Below the pieces are notes generated by a model. It had not been told where the DNA came from. It ran no database searches and saw only the letters and a list, made by a program, of their open reading frames with translations. From a virus: a stretch of DNA of 25,483 nucleotides. The stretch is taken from IMG/VR virus record IMGVR_UViG_3300046468_001813, positions 1-25,483 of that record; one strand, given 5' to 3'. The translations under genes were made by a program, and so were the position numbers. Shown piece after piece: positions 6,520 through 11,758 of this stretch; position 1 is the first letter of the stretch; every line of letters begins with the position of its first letter.

Positions 6520-6933
6520 TTATCGCTTCTCAGTTAAGGAAGCGATACGAGTTTTTGTGTCCTTATCTAAGTCTTGAGCGTCTAGGTTAGGCTTGATTTT
6601 GAGCTGTGGCACAGGTTTAGTCTCGCTGTAGTCATCGACAAGGCTTGATGGGATGTCTCCCTTTAAGATCGCATTAGCGAACTTTTTACGATCCACCTTG
6701 ACTACCACTTCACCGATGGTAGTGGGGTCTATACCGAGCTTAATCAGCTCGGATAGTAATGCAGACTCATCATAAGATGTGCGTGATGCGTCCACATGAT
6801 TCACAGCCCCAAGAGGAGTCTCGATCTTTTCCCCTACAGGGATATACTGACGCAAAGATTTGATCTCTGCATCGAGTGCGTCTTTGAGAGCTTTGATACG
6901 ACAAAGGTTCTCTGCAATTTGTTGCTTATTCAT
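6520..6933 (-). CDS. Hypothetical protein with N-terminal coiled coil (137 aa)
   Basis: I do not recognise the family. Residues 1-30 (NLCRIKALKDALDAEIKSLRQ) look coiled-coil, followed by a compact mixed region containing VDASRTSYDE and VDRKKFANAILKGDIP, and a Lys-rich tail. The start is supported by GGAGAACAT before ATG. The same frame stays open 36 codons upstream of this ATG and looks protein-like there, but has no standard start codon. Two palindromes lie in the leader (6949-6964 and 6982-6994). Confidence 0.7.
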   Translation of the reverse strand: MNKQQIAENLCRIKALKDALDAEIKSLRQYIPVGEKIETPLGAVNHVDASRTSYDESALLSELIKLGIDPTTIGEVVVKVDRKKFANAILKGDIPSSLVDDYSETKPVPQLKIKPNLDAQDLDKDTKTRIASLTEKR

Positions 6934-6948
6934 ATGTTCTCCTAGTAG

Positions 6949-6964
6949 TGAGCTGAACAGCTCA
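6949..6964. promoter_or_regulatory. 16-bp perfect palindrome upstream of the 6933 start
   Basis: tgagctgaacagctca reads the same on both strands. Its near edge is 15 bases before the start codon. It could be a dimeric-repressor operator or an mRNA hairpin close to the ribosome binding site. Confidence 0.5.
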
Positions 6965-6981
6965 GTGATTGTTTGTTCTAT

Positions 6982-6994
6982 GGACTCGGAGTCC
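6982..6994. promoter_or_regulatory. 13-bp palindrome (6-bp arms) in the same leader
   Basis: ggactc-g-gagtcc is a perfect inverted repeat with one central base, 17 bp from the palindrome at 6949-6964. Role unknown. Confidence 0.4.
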
Positions 6995-7127
6995 GTTAAA
7001 GTGACTCTCCAAGCGTCTGTAAAGTCGGGTGCTTTTCTTCTTCAACAATGAGAGTCATAAGCTAGGGCATCTTCTCTCAATCTCTGACAAGGCGACTAAG
7101 AGCGTTTCAGTGTCTTGGTTTATATGA

Positions 7128-8057
7128 TTACCCGACCTCACGCATACAGACTTGCTCATCTGTTTCGTCTTGGATCTCGGTTTGGGTCATAAGCTCCATG
7201 ATGTCCTCAAGACTTACAACACCATCTGTTCCACCAAAGTCATCGACCATGACAGCAAGGTGGGTCTTGCTTGTAGTGAACTGTTTGAACATTTCCTCAC
7301 AGGTGATGTTCGATTCAACCTTGAGGACAGTACGAGTAAGTTCTTGGACAGTCGGGTTCTCATCCTTAGCGAGTGATTGGAAAGCGTCTTTAAGGAGCAT
7401 GATACCTTGTACATCATCTCGGCTCTTACCAAGTACGACAAGTCGTGAGTGCTGACTCTCAAAGAGAGAGGGCTTGATGTCCTCAAGACGCTCATCAGAT
7501 CGGACAGTGGTCATGTTGACTCGTGGAGTACCAACCTGCTCAACAGTCGTGAGTGAAAGGTTGTATGTACCCTCGTAGATCTTCTCAACGATTGCACTAG
7601 GCTCTGAACTCTTAAAACGAGCTGTGAGCTTTCCTATCATCCAGTTGATAGGAGTGAGTACCCATGACAGTAAAACCATCACAGGAGCGAATATACGACC
7701 CACAAAGAGTGGGTTATTCGTCCCATACGCTTTCGGGATGATCTCACTACAGATGATGATAGTGAAAGTGAGGATACCCATCACCAAACCAACATACTCA
7801 CTACCAAGCCACAGACCTGCATTTGTACCGACCACACCACTACCCATGATGTTGGCGATGTTATTACAGATCGTATTGGTGCTGATGAACGACTCTTTAT
7901 CATTCATCACCTTGTTCAAGGCACAAGATCCGAAGACCTTGTTCTTACAGGCAGACTTAACCTCTGCCTTAGATAGAGAGGCAACAGCCATTTCCCACGC
8001 ACTGTGGATAGCTGAAGCGATGATAGTGATGAAAAAAGCGGATAATGTGCTGATCAT
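7128..8057 (-). CDS. CNNM/CorC-type membrane protein: DUF21 plus CBS pair (309 aa)
   Basis: The N-terminal about 140 residues contain three or four hydrophobic segments (LSAFFITIIASAIHSAW, GLVMGILTFTIIIC, VMVLLSWVLTPINWMIG) and the DUF21 signature EIIPKAYG. The C-terminal part is a CBS-pair region with LAVMVDDFGGTDGVVSLED, matching the VDEFGGT.G.VTLEDILE hallmark of CorC/CNNM proteins, linked to magnesium transport or efflux. The usual C-terminal CorC_HlyC domain is missing. An in-frame GTG at 8138 exists, but I choose ATG 8057: it has GGAGAACCAAAC before it and the promoter-like motif lies between the two. A transport protein of this family in a phage is unusual. Confidence 0.88.
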   Translation of the reverse strand: MISTLSAFFITIIASAIHSAWEMAVASLSKAEVKSACKNKVFGSCALNKVMNDKESFISTNTICNNIANIMGSGVVGTNAGLWLGSEYVGLVMGILTFTIIICSEIIPKAYGTNNPLFVGRIFAPVMVLLSWVLTPINWMIGKLTARFKSSEPSAIVEKIYEGTYNLSLTTVEQVGTPRVNMTTVRSDERLEDIKPSLFESQHSRLVVLGKSRDDVQGIMLLKDAFQSLAKDENPTVQELTRTVLKVESNITCEEMFKQFTTSKTHLAVMVDDFGGTDGVVSLEDIMELMTQTEIQDETDEQVCMREVG

Positions 8058-8115
8058 GTTTGGTTCTCCGTTTGGGAGTGAGTTGATGAGGTCAATGTCA
8101 ACCTCGACATAATGC

Positions 8116-8135
8116 TCTAAATAAGGGGTTACAAA
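8116..8135 (-). promoter_or_regulatory. Promoter-like element for the CNNM gene
   Basis: On the minus strand it reads TTTGTAACCCCTTATTTAGA, ending 58 nt before the chosen start. It is the mirror image of the element at 8183-8203, so two divergent promoters appear to face away from each other. Confidence 0.5.
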
Positions 8136-8182
8136 CACCCTCTGCCAAAACTCAAACCCTTATAAAGTAAGATAAAGTTGGA

Positions 8183-8203
8183 TTTGTAACCCCTTGTTTA
8201 TGC
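8183..8203 (+). promoter_or_regulatory. Promoter-like element for the WGR-Sir2 operon
   Basis: tttgtaaccccttgttta followed by tgc matches the minus-oriented element at 8119-8135 as an inverted repeat in 16 of 17 bases. It ends 53 nt before the ATG at 8257. Confidence 0.5.
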
Positions 8204-8256
8204 CTTTATGTGAGGAACTACCACTCACCAACCCTCACTCACTAAAGGAGAACAAA

Positions 8257-8553
8257 ATGAATCACGATCTTAAAGAGAAGCTAGCAGAGGCTTTTGAGTC
8301 TGCTATCCTCTACGCATATGGAGATTGCACCACCACAGATGGGGTGGGGTCATGGGTCGGAGAATCATACTACTACGGAGGGTTCATCTCTGAGGGTGAA
8401 GATCGCCTTAACCCCAGAGGTAAATCTGAACTAAAGAAAGACACAGACTTAAAAGAGATGGGGATCTCAATCAGTCAGATTGAGACAAATAAAGACGAGG
8501 AGTACCTACGAGGTGAAATGGACATTCGTATTTACTTCACCTTAAACGCTTAA
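8257..8553 (+). CDS. Hypothetical acidic protein (98 aa), first gene of the sirtuin operon
   Basis: I do not recognise it. The start is chosen at ATG 8257 because AAAGGAGAACAAA precedes it; an upstream in-frame ATG (8194) would sit inside the promoter-like element. The protein is acidic, with a Gly/Tyr-rich stretch (GVGSWVGESYYYGGF) and a beta-prone C-terminus (GEMDIRIYFTLNA). The next gene follows after 14 nt, so it belongs to the same transcript as the WGR and Sir2 genes. Confidence 0.75.
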   Translation: MNHDLKEKLAEAFESAILYAYGDCTTTDGVGSWVGESYYYGGFISEGEDRLNPRGKSELKKDTDLKEMGISISQIETNKDEEYLRGEMDIRIYFTLNA

Positions 8554-8567
8554 ACAGGAGAACCAAC

Positions 8568-8813
8568 ATGGCTATAGACACTATCACACAATGTAATCTA
8601 TCACCCACTTTTCGACTCCGTTTAGAGCATAAGGATGGACACTACAAGTTTTGGGAGGCTACAGGTCGCCCAAATGGAGATGTCCTCATCCGTTATGGTC
8701 GTATCGGAGATTGGGGTCAGTCAATCATGAAGAACAGGGCTTACTTCGAGAAGAAAGCCCCACAAAAACTAGCCAAAGGCTACTTCGTAAAGGAGGTGAA
8801 CTTATCATGCTAA
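8568..8813 (+). CDS. Stand-alone WGR-domain protein (81 aa)
   Basis: The core KFWEATGRPNGDVLIRYGRI, then GDWGQ, then AYFEKKAPQKLAKGY fits the WGR domain, named for its Trp-Gly-Arg signature (here YGRIG) and known from the DNA-break-sensing region of PARP1-3 and from small bacterial proteins. The whole protein is one domain. It has a strong ribosome binding site (AGGAGAACCAAC) and its last codons overlap the start of the sirtuin gene. I infer nucleic-acid binding or an adaptor role. A diverged copy follows the sirtuin at 9601-9864. Confidence 0.8.
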   Translation: MAIDTITQCNLSPTFRLRLEHKDGHYKFWEATGRPNGDVLIRYGRIGDWGQSIMKNRAYFEKKAPQKLAKGYFVKEVNLSC

Positions 8814-9595
8814 ACTCAATCAAAACATCAGATAACATCTTAATCGTAACAGGTGCTGGAATAAGCACCTCATCGGGAATCCAAGCATGGAGAACAGGAG
8901 AGGATGCTGTGTGGGCTAATGATGTCCTTGAGAAAGGCACACAGGCATACTTCAATCGAAACCCAGCGAAGGCATGGGAATGGTATTTAGAAAAGTTCAA
9001 AGGTGTCTTTGCCCTTGAGCCTAATGACGCTCATAAAGCTCTCGTGGAGCTTGAAACATGGTGTGTGTCAGAAGGTAAAACCTTTGACATCATCACACAA
9101 AATGTGGATCACCTACACAACAAGGCTGGTTCACAAAATGTCATCGAGATACATGGAACGACTAACGCTGTGCGTTGCCCTAATCATGGGTGCGATCATG
9201 GAGAGCCGAGAGGTTCAATCCCGATGAGCGAGGTATGGGCAGACTATCAGAAGTTTGAACAGACCAAAGACCCGAACGATCTACCTATGTGTCCTAAATG
9301 CGATGTCCCACTGAGGACACACGCACTGTGGTTCGATGAGTTTTATGGTTCTCATGAGGACTATCGCTTAGATGATGCTATGGAAGCTATCGAGGAAGCC
9401 GATATGGTGATCTTTATCGGTACTAGCTTCTCTGTAGGGATCACAGCAATGGTGGTTCAAGCGGGTAAGCAAATGAGGAAGCCGATGTATATCATCGACC
9501 CTAGTCCTACCCAAGAGTCCAAGAGCTTCAAATACATCACTGAGAAGGCAGAGGAGTATCTTCCTAACTTAGTGCAACAACTGACTAAGAGGTAA
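8807..9595 (+). CDS. Sir2-family NAD-dependent protein deacylase (262 aa)
   Basis: All core sirtuin motifs are present: GAGIST at 16-21, TQNVDHLH at 97-104, catalytic His116 in IHGTT, a zinc site of two pairs (Cys124/Cys129 and Cys162/Cys165), ALWFDE near 173-178 and IGTSFSVG near 206. The family uses NAD+ to remove acyl groups from lysine, or in some members to transfer ADP-ribose. The PDFR segment of classic sirtuins reads QAWR. I choose ATG 8807 because AAAGGAGGTGAACTTATC precedes it; the longer in-frame ORF from 8651 only shadows the WGR gene. It sits between two WGR paralogues, suggesting that the three proteins act together, for example on NAD-dependent marks at DNA. Confidence 0.92.
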   Translation: MLNSIKTSDNILIVTGAGISTSSGIQAWRTGEDAVWANDVLEKGTQAYFNRNPAKAWEWYLEKFKGVFALEPNDAHKALVELETWCVSEGKTFDIITQNVDHLHNKAGSQNVIEIHGTTNAVRCPNHGCDHGEPRGSIPMSEVWADYQKFEQTKDPNDLPMCPKCDVPLRTHALWFDEFYGSHEDYRLDDAMEAIEEADMVIFIGTSFSVGITAMVVQAGKQMRKPMYIIDPSPTQESKSFKYITEKAEEYLPNLVQQLTKR

Positions 9596-9600
9596 GAGGT

Positions 9601-9864
9601 ATGGCTATTGACGCTGTAACACAATGTAATCTATCACCCTCATTCACTCTTCGCCTTGAGCATAATGACTTCACGAAGATGAGGATTATGGTTTGGGAAG
9701 CCAAGACCCTAGAGGAAGGTAAGGTTCTCATACGCTCTGGTAGTCTTGGCACTACCTATCTGAAAGAGGTCATCAAAGACAGAGCGTACTTTGAGAGAAA
9801 TGCTCCCCAAAAGATCGCTAAGGGTTATGTCGTAAAGAGGCTAGTCATAGGATCTGACGGATGA
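9601..9864 (+). CDS. Second WGR-like protein (87 aa), diverged paralogue
   Basis: It shares the N-terminus (MAID..TQCNLSP.F.LRLEH) and C-terminal half (DRAYFERNAPQKIAKGYVVK) with the WGR protein at 8568-8813. Short identical DNA stretches remain near the start. The signature itself has changed: YGRIGDWGQ in the first copy is SGSLGTTYLKE here, so the Arg and Trp are lost. It starts 5 nt after the sirtuin stop with GAGG very close to the ATG. Its 3' end overlaps the convergent kinase gene by 20 bases. I infer a partner subunit with altered or lost DNA contact. Confidence 0.75.
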   Translation: MAIDAVTQCNLSPSFTLRLEHNDFTKMRIMVWEAKTLEEGKVLIRSGSLGTTYLKEVIKDRAYFERNAPQKIAKGYVVKRLVIGSDG

Positions 9865-10414
9865 CATCTAGCCTCTGACCCTCATCCATGTCGTACCAAT
9901 CGAGCTTGATGTATTTAGTGTCTTTAGGGAGTCTGTCTGGTATTTGCATGACTTGAGCCTGTAGCTTATGCAGGTAAGACTCCTCGATACCCGACTCAAA
10001 TCCTCTCCCTCGTTTAGAAATCCTTTCCATAGCTTGTTCCACGCTGACATGGAGATGAATACAGACATCGACATGAGGGATATAAGGTGTGAGCATATTA
10101 AAGTGCTTCATGTACGAACTGTATTCATCTTCGGTAAGGACTCCATCATCTTTTAAGATGTTAGCAAAGCAAGAGTCTCCAAAAATTGAGCGATCAAGCA
10201 AGGTGTTTTCTGGAAGATGTTTTGAGAACCTGTCATAGAGGAAGTGCATTTGAAGCGTATACGCCCATCGGCTTGGGTCGTCCGAATAAAACTTTTCAAG
10301 GAAAGGGTTATCATCAACCGACTCATACATAGGGGTAAGGTTGAAGTATTTGCTGGCTTCTTTTGTGAATGTGGACTTACCGACACCGATAAGACCCTCT
10401 ACAATGATTCTCAT
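9845..10414 (-). CDS. Deoxynucleoside kinase, dCK/dGK-like (189 aa)
   Basis: It has a P-loop at residues 7-15 (GLIGVGKST), a DRS motif at 74-76 (LLDRSIFGD) and RISKRGRGFE near 135, corresponding to the substrate-site Arg and the RxRxxE lid of the dCK/dGK/insect-dNK family. Length is close to that of bacterial deoxyadenosine/deoxyguanosine kinases. It phosphorylates deoxynucleosides with ATP in salvage, supplying dNTP precursors for phage replication. The exact base preference cannot be read from the sequence. It starts after AAAAGGAGGTTCATTT, a strong ribosome binding site. Confidence 0.88.
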   Translation of the reverse strand: MRIIVEGLIGVGKSTFTKEASKYFNLTPMYESVDDNPFLEKFYSDDPSRWAYTLQMHFLYDRFSKHLPENTLLDRSIFGDSCFANILKDDGVLTEDEYSSYMKHFNMLTPYIPHVDVCIHLHVSVEQAMERISKRGRGFESGIEESYLHKLQAQVMQIPDRLPKDTKYIKLDWYDMDEGQRLDVIRQIL

Positions 10415-10432
10415 AAATGAACCTCCTTTTAT

Positions 10433-10444
10433 AGTTTATTTATA
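10433..10444 (+). promoter_or_regulatory. Promoter-like motif AGTTTATTTATA
   Basis: It ends 50 nt before the start of the tagged gene at 10495 and is followed by CCCCCC, like the copy at 23709-23722. On the opposite strand it reads TATAAATAAACT, which resembles a T4-type late promoter pointing at the deoxynucleoside kinase, so its direction is not settled. Confidence 0.5.
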
Positions 10445-10494
10445 CCCCCCGATAGACATGAACCATTCAACAATCTCATTTAAGGAGAAACCTT

Positions 10495-10842
10495 ATGAGA
10501 AGATCAGCTACTGAAATCCTAAGAAATCTTGAACTAAGGATCGCTCGGCTCGAAAAACAATCTGTCAAAGGATGGGAGTTGAGGAGAGGAGACTCAGTAA
10601 TGCTTATTACTCAATCGGAATGGGACAATGGTGGGCCGAGGATGCCCGCAACTGTGGAGGGAAAAATTAGTGAGATGAAAATAGAGATTTCATTAGGTAT
10701 GAGACTCGTGGTGGTTGACGCAAAAGACCTCATTAAAGCTACAGGAAACATACATGAAGACCTAAAAAATTGGGAAGAAGGTGAAAAGGCTCTGAGGTCT
10801 AGGAAACCTAAAAAACAAAAAGGATACTGGTTGGGAGATTGA
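10495..10842 (+). CDS. MRRSA-tagged protein 1 (115 aa)
   Basis: The first 22 residues (MRRSATEILRNLELRIARLE, then KQ) closely match the N-termini of the proteins at 22265-22615 and 23293-23661. The rest is unrelated: a beta-prone middle (GDSVMLITQSEW, MRLVVVDAKDL) and a Lys/Arg-rich tail (RSRKPKKQKGYW). The tag is a short amphipathic, coiled-coil-like helix. The ribosome binding site is inside a 5-bp hairpin, TAAGG-AGAAA-CCTTA (10481-10495). Function unknown; the shared tag suggests a common destination or partner. Confidence 0.75.
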   Translation: MRRSATEILRNLELRIARLEKQSVKGWELRRGDSVMLITQSEWDNGGPRMPATVEGKISEMKIEISLGMRLVVVDAKDLIKATGNIHEDLKNWEEGEKALRSRKPKKQKGYWLGD

Positions 10843-10857
10843 AACCTTACGATCTTT

Positions 10858-11193
10858 TTAAAGACCATGCCAGTGATCATAAGCCCTTCGTATAGTCTTT
10901 AAGACATCATTCCCAAAGACATGGTACTCGACATCACCTTCATAGGTTAGCGTCCATTTAGAGTGTTTATACGCTATGAGGTGATGCCACTTTTGTCTTC
11001 GGTCTAAGGTGATCAAGAGGGTTAGGTCTGTATCTTGATTATGAATAAAGACAATACCGTCATGATTTCTATCGTATGAAAAGCCACACTCGGACAACAC
11101 AGTGAAGATGTATTTAGGGTAGGAGATACCCTTGAAGTTTGCTTCTACACAAACCCTAATATCATCTTGTTTTTGTGTGTACGGATTGTTCAT
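10858..11193 (-). CDS. Hypothetical protein (111 aa) with hairpin over its start
   Basis: I do not recognise it. The protein is rich in His, Tyr and Trp, with a beta-prone core (GIVFIHNQDTDLTLLITLD) and a C-terminal helix ending YDHWHGL. It could be a small nucleic-acid-binding or enzyme-inhibitor fold, but nothing specific supports this. The ribosome binding site (GAGGG) and the ATG are both inside a 14-bp mRNA stem (11192-11228). It converges on the tagged gene with 15 bp between the stops. Confidence 0.7.
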   Translation of the reverse strand: MNNPYTQKQDDIRVCVEANFKGISYPKYIFTVLSECGFSYDRNHDGIVFIHNQDTDLTLLITLDRRQKWHHLIAYKHSKWTLTYEGDVEYHVFGNDVLKTIRRAYDHWHGL

Positions 11194-11228
11194 TGTCTAT
11201 ACCCTCTAATACATAGGGCATAGACAAT
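11192..11228 (-). promoter_or_regulatory. 14-bp mRNA hairpin enclosing the ribosome binding site and start codon
   Basis: Arms 11192-11205 and 11215-11228 pair over 14 positions with a 9-nt loop. The one non-Watson-Crick position (11201/11219) is A with C on the plus strand but G with U on the minus-strand mRNA, so pairing is complete only in the RNA of the gene it controls. Confidence 0.75.
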
Positions 11229-11235
11229 AAAAAGA

Positions 11236-11430
11236 TTACACTATATCACTGACATCCAATGGGAACTCTTCGACCTCATCACCACTTAAAGCGTTGATAA
11301 ACTCGAAAATCTCCCTTGCTGTAGTCAATATTTCTGTAATGGTAGGATATGCTTGATCTGAGTTCGAGGCATATTTGCGTGAGTGATACTCTTCAGCCAT
11401 TTTTAGAGCTTGATAGACGGACTCGTTCAT
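11236..11430 (-). CDS. Small acidic hypothetical protein (64 aa)
   Basis: The start is placed at ATG 11430 because AAGGAGATTACCCC precedes it; the upstream ORF extension crosses the regulatory hairpin. The product is mostly helical and acidic (AEEYHSRKYASNS, GDEVEEFPLDVSDIV). No family is recognised. Acidic small phage proteins can be DNA mimics, but nothing here shows that. Translation is probably limited by the hairpin at 11435-11486. Confidence 0.7.
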   Translation of the reverse strand: MNESVYQALKMAEEYHSRKYASNSDQAYPTITEILTTAREIFEFINALSGDEVEEFPLDVSDIV

Positions 11431-11434
11431 GGGG

Positions 11435-11486
11435 TAATCTCCTTGAAATGATGGAATTGATCCTTTATACCATCTCAAGGAGATTA
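11435..11486 (-). promoter_or_regulatory. Strong ribosome-binding-site hairpin (12 + 5 bp)
   Basis: taatctccttga (11435-11446) and tcaaggagatta (11475-11486) are a perfect 12-bp inverted repeat. An inner stem, gatgg (11450-11454) with ccatc (11470-11474), continues it past a 3-nt bulge. In the minus-strand mRNA the 3' arm contains AAGGAG and ends 4 nt before the ATG, so the ribosome binding site is buried. Confidence 0.8.
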
Positions 11487-11493
11487 TCAATCA

Positions 11494-11757
11494 TTACGGA
11501 GTGAAGACACCTGCGGCAATCTCTCTAAAGCTAACACAAGCATTGTCCATCATATCGGGAACACGCATTTCGAGTTCTAAGAACCTTTTAGCAAGAACTT
11601 GATAGATGACCAAAATGTCCTCGTCATCATATCCCTCATCTGATCTCTCTTCCTCGAAAGAGACAGAACCGATAAGTTTAGCGTGGCTAATCATATCCAT
11701 CATGGGGATTTGGTTGATGTAATCAACCCATTCTTCGATAGTAGCTAAATCTTCCAT
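11494..11757 (-). CDS. Small acidic hypothetical protein (87 aa) coupled to the giant helicase gene
   Basis: Its ATG begins one base after the TAA of the helicase gene (TAAGATG), with no clear ribosome binding site, which suggests translation by re-initiation. It is acidic (VSFEEERSDEGYDDEDIL), Met-rich and mainly helical. I do not recognise the family. As the 3' neighbour of a likely virion protein it might be a chaperone or packaging partner; this is only context. Confidence 0.7.
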   Translation of the reverse strand: MEDLATIEEWVDYINQIPMMDMISHAKLIGSVSFEEERSDEGYDDEDILVIYQVLAKRFLELEMRVPDMMDNACVSFREIAAGVFTP

Positions 11758-11758
11758 C

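Noticed and set aside
8058-8138. A longer start (GTG 8138) for the CNNM gene
   Set aside because: The added 27 residues would be encoded across the promoter-like element, and the internal ATG has a far better ribosome binding site.
8651-8806. A 52-residue N-terminal extension of the sirtuin
   Set aside because: It lies entirely over the WGR gene in another frame and lacks a ribosome binding site; ATG 8807 follows AAAGGAGGTG.
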